This document shows, piece by piece, positions 23,534 through 33,017 of a stretch of 64,000 nt of DNA (positions are counted from its first letter, which is position 1; every line of letters starts with the position of its first letter). The notes beneath the pieces were generated by a model, which was not told where the DNA came from, did no database searches, and was given only the letters and a program-made list of their open reading frames with translations. Source of the stretch: an uncultured Collinsella sp. (GTDB taxonomy: Bacteria > Actinomycetota > Coriobacteriia > Coriobacteriales > Coriobacteriaceae); the NCBI GenBank assembly GCA_902470765.1, contig CABRHW010000010.1:11903-75902 (forward strand). The letters run 5' to 3'. Made by a program: the position numbers and the translations under genes.

Positions 23534-24037
23534 CTATTCTCCGACTTTGGCATTGATATCTGCGGTGCCATTCATCAAGAACAGCCTAAGAACCAGCTTG
23601 ATGACATATCCCGGTTTGACTTCAGCCGCGCCAAAGACGCTGCGCTCGGCGAGCTCGCTGCAGTATGCATAGATGTCGCGGATAAGGTCCGCGCCCGAGA
23701 GCGTAAACATGTAGCCTGCGTCCGAAAGCGCATTGGGCGCGGCGGGCAACTTGGCCATGTGGCAGAACGTTTGCAGGTCGGGCGCCATAACATTCTGGTA
23801 GTCGAGGTGGCCGCTGGCATCCTGTGCGGCAAGCTCCAATTGGCGCACAAAATCCAGCGCCGCCGCTAACACAAAGCTCGGCGTAGGCGCATTGACGTCC
23901 TGAGTGGTCGCCACAAGCCTGCCCGCTGCCTGCGTGACAAGCCAAGCGACCTCGCGCTGGCAACGCACGGCCTTGCGCGTCACCGGCTTAATGGACGAAG
24001 AAGAAACGCTCCCCTTAGGCGGATTCGAAGCAGCCAT
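23534..24037 (-). CDS. Hypothetical protein, unknown family
   Basis: A 167-residue soluble protein I do not recognise. It is mostly helical by composition, with REVAWLVTQAAGRLVATTQDVN, VLAAALDFVRQLELAAQDASGHLDYQNVMAPDLQTFCHMAKLP and LSGADLIRDIYAYCSELAERSVFGAAEVKPGY as its most structured-looking stretches. There is no signal peptide or membrane segment. The ATG at 24037 follows GGGAGGG at 5 nt; the frame is open a further 16 codons. It is likely real because the codon use matches the window and the ribosome site is good. The next gene is divergent. Confidence 0.65.
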   Translation of the reverse strand: MAASNPPKGSVSSSSIKPVTRKAVRCQREVAWLVTQAAGRLVATTQDVNAPTPSFVLAAALDFVRQLELAAQDASGHLDYQNVMAPDLQTFCHMAKLPAAPNALSDAGYMFTLSGADLIRDIYAYCSELAERSVFGAAEVKPGYVIKLVLRLFLMNGTADINAKVGE

Positions 24038-24085
24038 AAGACCCTCCCATGAACAATCCGGCCCAAACAAGCCCGGACGAAACAC

Positions 24086-24466
24086 GTGCTACATCAGTAT
24101 ACAGGGGAGTGGGGTAGTGGGGTACAAGCGCGCCAGCGGCAAACCGAGAGCATCAACGATGTGCCTCCGCTCTATTTGGATGACGGTACGTGGGTCATTA
24201 AGTACTCGGTTCAAGCGCCGGGCACCGTTGGTTTTCGAGACCAGAATCACAACCGTAAAATGCTCAACTGCATGGAATGTGGCGTCCCAGTCGGAGTCAT
24301 ACTTGCAACCGAGGTGAGCTATAAGGTGCTCGGCCTTGCGTTTGTTGAGCGGTTCGAGCTCGAAAACGGATGGTTTGGACCCAATACGGTGTTTCTTGAG
24401 GCCCATCGCATTGAGTTCGATCACTCGGAAAAGAAGCGTGAAAAGGCGGGCCTTCTGCCGTATTAG
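24086..24466 (+). CDS. Hypothetical protein, possibly a truncated restriction-type (HNH-associated) domain
   Basis: A 126-residue ORF. The stretch LDDGTWVIKYSVQAPGTVGF, then NRKMLNCMECGVPVGVILAT and YKVLGLAFVERFE, resembles the N-terminal module of some HNH-type restriction proteins (pattern DGxxxYxY ... NRxL ... GxPxG ... YxVLGLAxVE). The conserved part expected before it and any HNH domain after it are both missing, so it may be a remnant. The start is uncertain and no strong ribosome site is visible. An ORF on the opposite strand covers the same stretch and is treated as a shadow. Low confidence in function. Confidence 0.4.
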   Translation: MLHQYTGEWGSGVQARQRQTESINDVPPLYLDDGTWVIKYSVQAPGTVGFRDQNHNRKMLNCMECGVPVGVILATEVSYKVLGLAFVERFELENGWFGPNTVFLEAHRIEFDHSEKKREKAGLLPY

Positions 24467-24588
24467 CGTATTTGGCTTTGGCGGTCTTTTAAGATCGTGT
24501 TGTTTGATCGGATCGCGTGGCAATGCAATCTCACGCGCACTTGCTGGTGCATGCTCTTCCTGGTTTGAATAACGGGAAGGGAGCGAGC

Positions 24589-24873
24589 GTGAGCTGGCGA
24601 GGCGATATTGCGATGGGGAAGTACGGAAAGCTGCCGCGTGCCCTTATTGACAACAACATGTTTCCGGGCATAGAAGTTGATTGCGGGTCGTTTGCTGTCG
24701 CCTGTCCTTGCTGCGGTTCGCAAATACCGTGCCTCGACATTCGGTTCATCGATGCGCGCGACAGACTTAGCGACGAAGTGAGAAAACGGACAGGCGTTCA
24801 TATGCCGGTGTATTCGGAGAAATGCCCTGTTTGTGGCCTCGATATCGTGTACGACGCCGGCGACGAGGGATAG
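24589..24873 (+). CDS. Small zinc-ribbon protein, unknown function
   Basis: A 94-residue protein with two Cys pairs, ACPCCGSQIPC and KCPVCGLDIVY, about 40 residues apart, which suggests a zinc ribbon. The GTG at 24589 was chosen for the GGGAAGGGAG site just upstream; an ATG at 24613 and the longer frame from 24517 are alternatives. It is separate from its neighbours and has no recognisable partner. Confidence 0.55.
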   Translation: MSWRGDIAMGKYGKLPRALIDNNMFPGIEVDCGSFAVACPCCGSQIPCLDIRFIDARDRLSDEVRKRTGVHMPVYSEKCPVCGLDIVYDAGDEG

Positions 24874-24910
24874 GTGATGCAGAGGAGTTGGCTGCGAGTG
24901 TCTTTTGCCT

Positions 24911-25597
24911 CTACAAATAAATCCCCTCACCGAGTTGCTTGTGGAACTCGGCGTGATGGTCGCGTGCCCAGGTAAAGAGCGCCTGGTCAAAGTCGGTACG
25001 CGTGGCCGGGACGCCAAAGACGCCGGCAACTTCGACGCGTATAAACTCCAGTGCCGGCAGCTTGTTGATGGCAGTGAGGGCAAACGGGGACGAGGGCTCC
25101 TCGAACAGATAGCGGCTGCCTTGCATCGCGTCGCAACTGGTGCACGTGTTGCCGGGCGACGGGGCTTTGGAGGCTCGCGCGCCTACGGGCTTGTAGCCGC
25201 AGCGCTTATGAAGGTAGTCGCGGATCTCGCCCGGCACGCAGCCAAGAGCGGGCACGATGGCGAGTGCGTTGGCGTTGGCCGTGTCGATGGCAATGTGCCC
25301 GGCTTCGTTGGGCGCGTGCGCGATGGCGATGCTCTCGTCGTTATCGGCTCGATAGGGAATGCCGAAGGCCGCGACCGAGGTTTCTTTGTGACACTTCCAG
25401 CACTCGCGCTTGCCCAGTACTAGATATATATACGGCGCTGAGGGGTCGGATCGGTCAACACCGGGCAGCCACTCGGCAAAGGGCTCGGGGTTGACGCCGC
25501 TGGGCACATACCAGATCTTCTTGGTCCGGTCCCATTTGGCGCCCAGCGCCTTGGCTTCTTCTTTGTGCGAAAAGGGGACATCGAGCTCGGTGCGCAT
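24911..25597 (-). CDS. DUF5710-domain protein
   Basis: A 228-residue protein whose first 45 residues form a DUF5710 module (LDVPFSHKEEAKALGAKWDRTKKIWYVPSGVNPEPFAEWL), often found in DNA-associated or mobile-element proteins. A Cys-containing central region follows (KRECWKCHKETSVAAFG and, near residue 150, CTSCDAMQGSRYLFEEPSSP), and may bind zinc. The C-terminus ends WARDHHAEFHKQLGEGIYL. The ATG at 25597 follows AAGGAG; the frame continues upstream but has no site and runs over the tRNA. Function unknown. Confidence 0.75.
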   Translation of the reverse strand: MRTELDVPFSHKEEAKALGAKWDRTKKIWYVPSGVNPEPFAEWLPGVDRSDPSAPYIYLVLGKRECWKCHKETSVAAFGIPYRADNDESIAIAHAPNEAGHIAIDTANANALAIVPALGCVPGEIRDYLHKRCGYKPVGARASKAPSPGNTCTSCDAMQGSRYLFEEPSSPFALTAINKLPALEFIRVEVAGVFGVPATRTDFDQALFTWARDHHAEFHKQLGEGIYL

Positions 25598-25838
25598 GGT
25601 GGCTCCTTGGTGCTGTAGGTGTAAGTGGCTCAAGGATACCGCAGGGCGCAGACATCGCGGCGTTTTGCTGAGGAGTTGCGGCTTGGATGGGTTCGAGACG
25701 CGTTGGCCTCGGCCTCGGTGGCTATTGACGCGGTTTTGTGCATGGGCAGGGTGGTTGCTTGGGCGGTTGGAGCAGCCAGCGGATTTGGCGACATAAAACA
25801 AAACAGCCCAGAGGACATAGCCTCTGAGCTGCGAACAT

Positions 25839-25914
25839 TTGGTGGGCGTTAGAAGATTTGAACTTCTGACCTCTTCCGTGTCAGGGAAGCGCTCTCCCCC
25901 TGAGCTAAACGCCC
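25839..25914 (-). tRNA. tRNA-Val (GAC)
   Basis: Reads 5' to 3' on the minus strand. The acceptor GGGCGTT pairs with AACGCCC, the D arm begins AGCTCAGGGGGAGAGC, the anticodon stem is CTTCC/GGAAG with loop CTGACAC (anticodon GAC), and the T arm contains TTCAAAT. The 3' CCA is encoded (plus-strand TGG at 25839-25841). Confidence 0.95.
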
Positions 25915-26203
25915 GATCAAGGGTGCGCAAGCGCGCAAGGGATAATATAACGGAGCCTGAACTCGGTGGCAAGAACATTTTTAAAAATCGCTTACATTGT
26001 GGAATTCGGGGGCTTTGTCGTATCCATTTCAAAAGAGCCTGCTGCCGCGATTTGGCTGTCGCATAATGCAAGGCCATTGCGGTATCGAGCTATGGAAAGA
26101 CGCCTGCGGAATTGTCCTACCGATAAGCGGACAAGCCTCCAGCTGGTGACTTCGCCGTGGTAAGGTAAGCCGAATTGTTTCCAGACTGTTTCGGGGGAGT
26201 GGA

Positions 26204-27226
26204 ATGAGCAAAGAGTGTGTCGAGCAGGTCGAAGGCGCAGGGGCTTCGGTGCCGATGACCGATATATCGAACATTGATGTGCCCGAGGGCACCGACGAGC
26301 TCAGCCGTAGCACCCGCCGCGCCTGGCGCGGGCGTCTGAACAGCGCTTCGACGCGCAAGATGATCACGGGCGTCTTGGCTACGCTGGTGGGCGGTTCGTT
26401 TTGGGGCTTCTCGGGCACCAGCGCGAGTTTTCTGTTCGATACCTACCACGTCGATACCTTGTGGCTTATGAGCGTGCGTCAGATTCTCGCCGGTCTACTC
26501 TTTATGGCCGTGGTTGTTACGCGCGACCGCGAGCGCCTGATTAAGCTCTGGACCACACCCGCCGATTGCAAGCAGCTGCTGCTCTTTACCGCCTTTGGCC
26601 TGCTGTTCAACCAGTTTTGCTATCTTTCGGCCGTGCGCCTGACCAATGCCGGAACCGCGACGGTGCTCCAGTGCCTGCAGCTTGTTATCATCATGGGCTA
26701 CACCTGCGTGATCGATTGCCGTATGCCGCGTACTCGCGAAGTCATCGGCATTGGCCTGGCTCTGGGTGGAACCTTTTTAATCGCCACCGGCGGCGACCCC
26801 ACCAGCCTGAATATCTCGCCGCTTGGCCTGGCAGCAGGTCTTATGTGTGCGGTCAGCGCCGCGTGTATGGCGGTGATTCCCGCCAAGATCCTGCCCGAAT
26901 ACGGCAGCCCCATCGTCACGGGCTCGGCAATGCTCACGGCGGGCGTGGTCTCGTGCGTCTTCGTGCAGCCTTGGGCGCATATGCCGGCGCTCGACGCCGC
27001 CGGCGTCGAGGCGCTTGCGGTGTTCGTGGTTATCGGCTCGTTTTTTGCTTACATGCTCTATATGCAGGGCGTTAAGGACATCGGCTCGGTGCGTGCGAGT
27101 CTCATCGGAACTGTGGAGCCGGTTTCGGCGACCATCACCAGCGCCGTTATACTGGGCACGGTGTTTTTGCCGACCGACCTTATCGGCTTTGCCATGATCA
27201 TCGTGATGATGTTCCTCACGGTGTAG
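26204..27226 (+). CDS. DMT-superfamily EamA-type transporter
   Basis: A 340-residue membrane protein with two EamA repeats of about five helices each. A hydrophilic N-terminal extension of about 55 residues precedes TGVLATLVGGSFWGFSGTSASFLF. The first repeat ends near VIDCRMPRTREVIGIGLALGGTFLIATGG. The second contains GLMCAVSAACMAVIPAKILPEYG and PVSATITSAVILGTVFLPTDLIGFAMI, the signature of this exporter superfamily. A CGGGGGAGTGG site precedes the ATG. Probably a metabolite exporter; nothing adjacent identifies the substrate. Confidence 0.9.
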   Translation: MSKECVEQVEGAGASVPMTDISNIDVPEGTDELSRSTRRAWRGRLNSASTRKMITGVLATLVGGSFWGFSGTSASFLFDTYHVDTLWLMSVRQILAGLLFMAVVVTRDRERLIKLWTTPADCKQLLLFTAFGLLFNQFCYLSAVRLTNAGTATVLQCLQLVIIMGYTCVIDCRMPRTREVIGIGLALGGTFLIATGGDPTSLNISPLGLAAGLMCAVSAACMAVIPAKILPEYGSPIVTGSAMLTAGVVSCVFVQPWAHMPALDAAGVEALAVFVVIGSFFAYMLYMQGVKDIGSVRASLIGTVEPVSATITSAVILGTVFLPTDLIGFAMIIVMMFLTV

Positions 27227-27375
27227 CTGGCGCCGCCGCCAAGACAGAAAAGGCGTTGTGCCGCATTTTCGCCAATTGATGTCCGTGTCTGGAGTTTAGC
27301 TGTCGATGCTCAAAATGCCATAAACTAGTAACGTTATGGACTTTTTCATTGCGACTCAATTGCGAGGATTTCTTT

Positions 27376-29688
27376 ATGGCTGGTAATCACTTTAAGGGCA
27401 GCGATAGCGGCCGTCCTGCAGTTCCGCCGCGTCCGAACGGGGCTGGTAAGGCCGGCACGCCGGGCGGCGCTGGACAGGGCGGTTCCGGTAAGCGCGTGTC
27501 CCCGGGCGAGACGGCGATGTTTACCGCTCTGTACGAGCAGTCTCAAAAGGCAAAAAAGACCGGCCGTGCAAGAGGGAATGTCTTTGCGGGCGGTGCAACC
27601 TCCGCGTCGCAGCCGAGCGGGGCTCCTTCGGCACCTGCGAACAACGCAGGTGCTGCCAACGCCGCGAATGCTGCCGGCAACGTTAATGCCGGCAAGGCCG
27701 CCAACAATACTTCCTCTGCCGGTGGCGCGGGGCTTACGGGTAACCTTGGCACGATCTACACCGGCGCCTCCGAGACTGGCACGTTCGCCCGCCTGGATGA
27801 TAGCGGTGCCGAGTTTGCGGGCTCGGGATCCAAGGAAGATTATTACGATTTTGGCTTGAACTACGGTAGCGACGCTTCGTCGAGTTCGACCTCTGACGGT
27901 CTGGTCCGTCATCGCCATCGCAAGGGCGAGGGCAAGAAGCGTCACACTGGCGCCATTATTGCCGCTGTAGTCGCGGTGCTTCTCGTTGCGCTTGGCGCAA
28001 GCGGCTTTATGCTGCTTAACTCGGCAAAGACCGTAAAGAGCGAAGCGAAGGAGGCTGTCGAGATCGTCGGTGGCCTTAAGGACAAGGTCACGTCGGGCGA
28101 TTTTTCGACGCTGCCTGACGACGCGAAGAAGATCGATGAGCTCTGCGACAGCATGAAGGCGGAGACCTCGAGCCCGCTGTGGACGGCGGCTTCGTTTATC
28201 CCGGTGTATGGCAGCGACATCAATGCGGCCCGCACCATGATCGACGCCCTGTCCGATGTCTCGAGCAATGCGCTGGTTCCCATGGCCGATAACCTTTCGC
28301 AGGCCACGCCCGGCAAGCTGTTTCAGGACGGCATGATTAACGTGTCCGCGCTGCAGGCGGTCGCCGATTCGCTTTCCAGCAGCTCGAAGGTGTTCAAGAG
28401 CGCCAACGAGAAGATCCAGGGCATTGGCGATACTCATATTTCCCAGGTGACCGAGCTGGTCGATAAGGCCAAGGACGGCTTTGCCACCCTCAACGGCGCG
28501 GTTGACGCGGCGGAGAAGGTCGCCCCCGTCCTTCCCCAGATGCTCGGCGCCAACGGCCAGACGCGCAACTACCTTATGTACGCCATGAACAACGTCGAGA
28601 TTCGTGCCTGCGGCGGCTTTGGCGGTTCGCAGGGCCTGATTTCGGTCACCGACGGCCAGATGTCGATTGGCGAGTTTGTTCCATGTATTGCGCTTGGCAA
28701 AGACGAGGCGGTTGAGAGCGTCGACGAAGAGGACGAGGCACTGTTTGGCGACCACAGTAACCTGTACAACTCTGGTAACGCGTATTCGCCCGATTGGCCC
28801 CGCAACTCGCAGCGTGTCGCCGCGCTGTGGAAGTCCCAGTATGGGCAGGACGTTGACGGCGTCGTGGGTATCGACCCGGTGTTCCTGCAGTATCTGCTGG
28901 GCCTCGTCGGTAATGTCTCGCTGCCCGACGGAACGGTTGTCGACGGCACCAACGCCGCAAAGGTCCTCATGCACGATGTGTACTGGAACTATCCGGTCGA
29001 GGAGTCTGACGGCATCTTTGCATCCGTCGCCAGCGCTGCCTTCGACAAGATCCTTGGCGGTATCGGCGATGTCGATGTTACGAAGCTTGTCAGCGCCGTT
29101 GAGCGCGGTGCCGAAGAGGGCCGCCTGATCGCGTGGATGAAAAACGATGACGAGCAGAACGCTATCAAGCAGATGAACATCGACGCCTCGCTGCCCGATC
29201 CGGATGACCCGAGTGAAGATCCCGTTGCTGGTGTCTACTTTAACAACCTGAGCTTCTCCAAGCTCGACTGGTACCTGAATGCCGATACGCAGATTGGCCA
29301 GGGCGTCAAGAACGGTGACGGCACGTGCTCGTATCGCATCACCGTTACCCTGACGAACATCATGACGCAGGAGGAGGCAGGCAAGCTGCCCGACTACGTC
29401 GCGGCGAGCGCACCCGATGCAGCGCGCGACGACGAGCGTCTGAATGTCTCGTTGTTTGCACCGACGGGCGGCAACATTACTGATCTGACCGTCGAGGGCA
29501 CCCAGTTTGGTCTTGGCGCCGCTACGTGGCATGGAATCCCCTTCTATTCGGGCACCGTTGACCTGCATGCTGGCGAGACGACGACGATCACATATACGCT
29601 GACCACGTCGGCCGAGGCGGGGGACAAGCCGCTTACGCTGCGTCAGACTCCTACATGCCAGGCGGCTCGCGACAGCGCGTCGGCGTAG
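27376..29688 (+). CDS. DUF4012-domain membrane protein
   Basis: A 770-residue protein. Residues 1-190 are a low-complexity Gly/Ala/Ser/Pro-rich cytoplasmic tail with many Asn-Ala repeats. One membrane helix follows (GAIIAAVVAVLLVALGASGFMLL, about residues 192-214) and then a large extracytoplasmic region of DUF4012 type. Recognisable elements are NYLMYAMNNVEIRACGGFGGSQGLISV and a beta-rich C-terminus with GETTTITYTLTTSAEAGDKPLTLRQTPTC. The ATG at 27376 follows GAGGA at about 7 nt. DUF4012 proteins occur with surface-polysaccharide genes in Actinobacteria; the next gene, glmM, supplies amino-sugar precursors, though a terminator separates them. Confidence 0.85.
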   Translation: MAGNHFKGSDSGRPAVPPRPNGAGKAGTPGGAGQGGSGKRVSPGETAMFTALYEQSQKAKKTGRARGNVFAGGATSASQPSGAPSAPANNAGAANAANAAGNVNAGKAANNTSSAGGAGLTGNLGTIYTGASETGTFARLDDSGAEFAGSGSKEDYYDFGLNYGSDASSSSTSDGLVRHRHRKGEGKKRHTGAIIAAVVAVLLVALGASGFMLLNSAKTVKSEAKEAVEIVGGLKDKVTSGDFSTLPDDAKKIDELCDSMKAETSSPLWTAASFIPVYGSDINAARTMIDALSDVSSNALVPMADNLSQATPGKLFQDGMINVSALQAVADSLSSSSKVFKSANEKIQGIGDTHISQVTELVDKAKDGFATLNGAVDAAEKVAPVLPQMLGANGQTRNYLMYAMNNVEIRACGGFGGSQGLISVTDGQMSIGEFVPCIALGKDEAVESVDEEDEALFGDHSNLYNSGNAYSPDWPRNSQRVAALWKSQYGQDVDGVVGIDPVFLQYLLGLVGNVSLPDGTVVDGTNAAKVLMHDVYWNYPVEESDGIFASVASAAFDKILGGIGDVDVTKLVSAVERGAEEGRLIAWMKNDDEQNAIKQMNIDASLPDPDDPSEDPVAGVYFNNLSFSKLDWYLNADTQIGQGVKNGDGTCSYRITVTLTNIMTQEEAGKLPDYVAASAPDAARDDERLNVSLFAPTGGNITDLTVEGTQFGLGAATWHGIPFYSGTVDLHAGETTTITYTLTTSAEAGDKPLTLRQTPTCQAARDSASA

Positions 29689-29724
29689 GATTTTTCTGGT
29701 AGCGCAGATAATCGAGTACCATTT

Positions 29725-29758
29725 TGGGGCGGACAGGCAATCTGTTCGCCCCTATTTT
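29725..29758 (+). terminator. Terminator after the DUF4012 gene
   Basis: GGGGCGGACAG pairs with CTGTTCGCCCC (one G-T position) around GCAAT, followed by TATTTTG. Confidence 0.78.
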
Positions 29759-29771
29759 GTAAGGAGAGCGC

Positions 29772-31103
29772 ATGAAGTACTTTGGCACCGACGGCTTTCG
29801 CGGTGAGGCCAACGTTGGGCTGACGGTAGAGCACGCTTATAAGATTGGCCGTTTTGTGGGCTGGTATTACGGCGCCAACCGCGAGCGCAAGGCGCGCGTC
29901 ATCGTGGGCAAGGACACACGTCGCTCGAGTTATATGTTCGAGGCGGCGCTGGTGAGTGGCCTGGTCGCGAGCGGTGCGGACGCCTATATGCTGCACGTGA
30001 TCCCCACGCCGGGCGTAGCGCATCAGACCGTGGAAGGCTGCTTCGATTGCGGCATCATGATCAGCGCGAGCCACAACCCGTTTTGCGATAACGGCATTAA
30101 GCTCGTCAACAGCGACGGTTTTAAGATGGACGAGGACGTACTGGAGCTCATCGAGGACTACATCGATGGCAAGAGCGAGGTGCCGTTGGCCACGGGCAAC
30201 CACATCGGCGCCACGGTGGACTACATGCAGGGGCGCAACCGCTATATCGCCTCGCTCATTGCGAGTTCGAATTTTTCGCTACAGGGCGTCAAGATCGGTC
30301 TCGACTGCGCCAACGGCTCGGCGTCCTCGGTGGCCAAGCCGGTGTTCGACGCGCTGGGCGCCGACGTGCGCGTGATCAACGCCGCGCCCGATGGCTTTAA
30401 CATCAACGTCGACTGCGGCTCCACGCATATGGAGCGCCTGCAGCGCCACGTGGTGGAGCAAGGCCTGGACGTGGGTTTTGCCTATGACGGCGATGCCGAC
30501 CGCTGCCTGGCCGTGGATGAGCGCGGTCGCGTGGTAGACGGCGACCAGATCCTGTACGTGTGCGGCGTGTATCTGAACAAGCACGGTCGCCTTTCGGGCG
30601 GTACCGTGGTGCCGACGATCGCCAGCAACTTTGGTCTGGTCAAGTCGCTGGAGCTTGCCGGACTGAGCGCCGTGACCAGCGGCGTGGGCGACCGTCACGT
30701 GTATGCCAAGATGCGCGAGGGCGGCTACAGCCTGGGCGGCGAGCAGACGGGCCATACGATCTTTGGCGATATCGAGCGCACGGGCGACGGCATTATGACC
30801 TCGCTGCGCGTGATGGAAGTGATTCGTGCCGAGCGCGAGACGCTCTCGCAGCTCACGGCTCCGTGCAAGCTGCTGCCGCAGGCGCAGGTTGCCGTGCGCG
30901 TAGCGGATAAGGACGCCGCGCTCGAGAACATGGGCGTGCAGAACGCCATCGCCGAGGCCGAGACTGCGCTGGCAGGCGAGGGCCGCGTGCTCGTGCGCAA
31001 AAGTGGAACCGAGTCGGTGATTCGCGTTTTGGCCGAAGCGCCCGACCAAGCATCCGCCGATGCTGCCATGAAGCGCATCGCCAACGCGCTCGAGGCTCTG
31101 TAG
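29772..31103 (+). CDS. glmM: Phosphoglucosamine mutase
   Basis: A 443-residue cytoplasmic mutase converting glucosamine 6-phosphate to glucosamine 1-phosphate for peptidoglycan precursor synthesis. The start KYFGTDGFRGEAN, the phosphoserine loop MISASHNPFCDNGIK (active Ser near residue 100), the metal loop GFAYDGDADRCLAVD (about residues 237-251), the sugar-binding GGEQTGHTIFGD and the C-terminal phosphate-binding VRKSGTESVIRV are all present. Length matches GlmM (about 445-450). AAGGAG lies 5 nt before the ATG. Confidence 0.96.
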   Translation: MKYFGTDGFRGEANVGLTVEHAYKIGRFVGWYYGANRERKARVIVGKDTRRSSYMFEAALVSGLVASGADAYMLHVIPTPGVAHQTVEGCFDCGIMISASHNPFCDNGIKLVNSDGFKMDEDVLELIEDYIDGKSEVPLATGNHIGATVDYMQGRNRYIASLIASSNFSLQGVKIGLDCANGSASSVAKPVFDALGADVRVINAAPDGFNINVDCGSTHMERLQRHVVEQGLDVGFAYDGDADRCLAVDERGRVVDGDQILYVCGVYLNKHGRLSGGTVVPTIASNFGLVKSLELAGLSAVTSGVGDRHVYAKMREGGYSLGGEQTGHTIFGDIERTGDGIMTSLRVMEVIRAERETLSQLTAPCKLLPQAQVAVRVADKDAALENMGVQNAIAEAETALAGEGRVLVRKSGTESVIRVLAEAPDQASADAAMKRIANALEAL

Positions 31104-31130
31104 TTACGCGGTTTTACCAAACCGCGTAAC
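31103..31130 (+). terminator. Perfect 12-bp hairpin abutting the glmM stop
   Basis: GTTACGCGGTTT pairs with AAACCGCGTAAC around TACC, beginning at the last base of the stop codon. There is no T-run; it probably acts together with the longer repeat hairpin that follows. Confidence 0.6.
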
Positions 31131-31133
31131 TGC

Positions 31134-31250
31134 TCGACGCTGCAAACGCCCCTAAGCGGCAATCTGACGTTCAATTTCAAGGGCGCGACCAGAAGGTCAG
31201 CGCCCTTTCATTTCACGTCACCTTGCTCGCTTAGGGTCGTTTTCGCTGAC
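31134..31250. repeat. Long imperfect hairpin, family I copy 2
   Basis: Shares its first 42 nt exactly with 6663-6704, and its 3' arm (CACGTCACCTTGCTCGCTTA) with copy 1 as well. AAACGCCCCTAAGCG (31144) pairs with CGCTTAGGGTCGTTT (31228) with one mismatch. The centre is different: GGGCGCGACC / GGTCAGCGCCC replaces the GCGTAC/GTACGC core, so the apex has been swapped. Confidence 0.75.
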
Positions 31251-31308
31251 GTTGCCAAGACATTGGCGTCAACATAGTTGGCGTTGGCGATGGCGTGCTG
31301 GTCAGTCC

Positions 31309-32883
31309 TTACAGCTCGTACAGTGTGGTGAACTTGTCCTGCAGGTAGCTGCAGTAGTAGCGGGCGTCAAAGGCCATGCCGCAGGCGCCCTTGATGAGTT
31401 CCGGCGCGTCTTTGGCGCGGCCCCACTGCCAAATGTGCTCGCCCAGCCAGGTGCGGACGGGTGCCAGGTCGCCGCTTGCACAGGCACCGTTGAGGTCGAC
31501 GCCGTCGCGGCACATGGCCGGCACAAACATGGCATCGTAGGCGCTGCCCAGCGCGTACGTGGGGAAGTAACCAAACGAGCCGCCGCTCCAGTGCGTGTCC
31601 TGCAGGCAGCCACGTGCGTCGTCGGGAACGGGAATGCCCAGGTACTCGTCCATAAAGCGATTCCAAAGCGCGGGGATGTCCTTGGCCGTGGCCTCGCCGG
31701 CAAACAGCATGCGCTCAATCTGGTAGCGCACCATAATATGCAGCGGGTAGGTGAGCTCGTCGGCCTCGGTGCGGATCAGCGACGGCTGCGCAATGTTCAC
31801 GGCGCGGTAGAGCGTGTCCTCGTCCACGTCGCCGTAGGCCTCGGGCGCGTGACGGCGCAGCACCTGCAGCAGCGGTCCCATAAAGGCGCGGCTGCGGCCC
31901 ACGGTGTTCTCAAAGAAGCGGCTCTGGCTCTCGTGGATGCCCATGGAGGTGCCGCCCTCCAGGCACGTGCGCGCATAGGCGGGATTGACGCCTAGCTCGT
32001 AGGCGGCGTGTCCTGCCTCGTGGATGATGCTGTAGACGTTGGAGATGCAGTCGTCCTCGTAGATGTGCGTTGCGATGCGTGCGTCGCCCACCGAGAAGCC
32101 CTCGCTAAACGGATGCTCGGTAAAGGCGAGCGTGGTGTCGTCCAGGTCCAGGCCGACGAGCTTCATAAGGTCAAAGCTCATGGCGCGCTGGGCGGCCTCA
32201 GGCACGCGGGCGTGCAAAAAGTCGGCAGCGGGCTGCTGGCCGCGCTCGCCAATGGCATGCACGAGCGGTACGACCGTGGCCTTGACCTCGTCGCAAAACG
32301 CGTCGAAGCTCTTGGCGGAAAGGCCACGCTCGTACTGGTCGAGCCAAACATCGTATGGGTCGCGCTTGGGGTCCATGAGCTCGGCCTGATGCTTAAGTTG
32401 GGCGACGATTCTATCTACATAGGGCTCAAAGCTCGCCCAGTCATTGGCCGTCTTGGCCTTGTGCCACACGGCGTCGGCCTCGCAGGTGAGCCTGGTCCAG
32501 GCCTCAGCCTCCTCGGTGGGAATGACGCTTGCCTCACGCTGGTCGCGGCCGAGCACGCGGATCTCGTCGAGCAGCTGCGGGTCGTCGATCTTGCCGCCGG
32601 CGATGGTCTCGCGTGCCAGCGAGCGCACAAGCTCGACAGACTTTTTGCTGGTCAGGAGCTTGTGATGTTCACCGGCAAGGGTGCCCATGGCATCGGCGCG
32701 CGCTGCGGCGCCGTTGGCGGGGGCAATGGTCGCGCCGTCAAACTCGGCAATCTTGAGCAGGTACTCACGAGTCGACAGCTTGCCTTCGAGCTTGCGGATT
32801 TTTTTGACGGCCTTATCGACCTTCATGCCTTTGGATGTCTTGCCCGCTGCAGGCTCGGCCTTCTTATCGAGTTTCTTTCCCAT
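31309..32883 (-). CDS. M32-family metallocarboxypeptidase
   Basis: A 524-residue M32 (Taq-type) carboxypeptidase. The zinc site HEAGHAAYELG (HExxH) lies near residue 285, and the downstream Glu ligand is in GIHESQSRFFENTVGRS. DELTYPLHIMVRYQIERMLF and GYFPTYALGSAYDAM are also characteristic. A lysine-rich N-terminal extension of about 40 residues (KKLDKKAEPAAGKTSKGMKVDKAVKKIRK) precedes the usual domain. There is no signal peptide, so it probably trims peptides in the cytoplasm. It is divergent from the pheST leader. Confidence 0.95.
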   Translation of the reverse strand: MGKKLDKKAEPAAGKTSKGMKVDKAVKKIRKLEGKLSTREYLLKIAEFDGATIAPANGAAARADAMGTLAGEHHKLLTSKKSVELVRSLARETIAGGKIDDPQLLDEIRVLGRDQREASVIPTEEAEAWTRLTCEADAVWHKAKTANDWASFEPYVDRIVAQLKHQAELMDPKRDPYDVWLDQYERGLSAKSFDAFCDEVKATVVPLVHAIGERGQQPAADFLHARVPEAAQRAMSFDLMKLVGLDLDDTTLAFTEHPFSEGFSVGDARIATHIYEDDCISNVYSIIHEAGHAAYELGVNPAYARTCLEGGTSMGIHESQSRFFENTVGRSRAFMGPLLQVLRRHAPEAYGDVDEDTLYRAVNIAQPSLIRTEADELTYPLHIMVRYQIERMLFAGEATAKDIPALWNRFMDEYLGIPVPDDARGCLQDTHWSGGSFGYFPTYALGSAYDAMFVPAMCRDGVDLNGACASGDLAPVRTWLGEHIWQWGRAKDAPELIKGACGMAFDARYYCSYLQDKFTTLYEL

Positions 32884-33017
32884 ACCATATCCTTGATCTC
32901 GTGAGCCGAGCGCTTCGGGTGGGCGCGCGGCCAGTTTGCACAGCTACCTGCCTTGTACCCAGCACGAACAAAACGGAACGCGGCGATACGCCCACACAAT
33001 GTGGTATCCTGTAGCCC

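Noticed and set aside
24089..24523. Minus-strand ORF opposite the HNH-like fragment
   Set aside because: The plus-strand frame has recognisable residue patterns; this one looks like its shadow.
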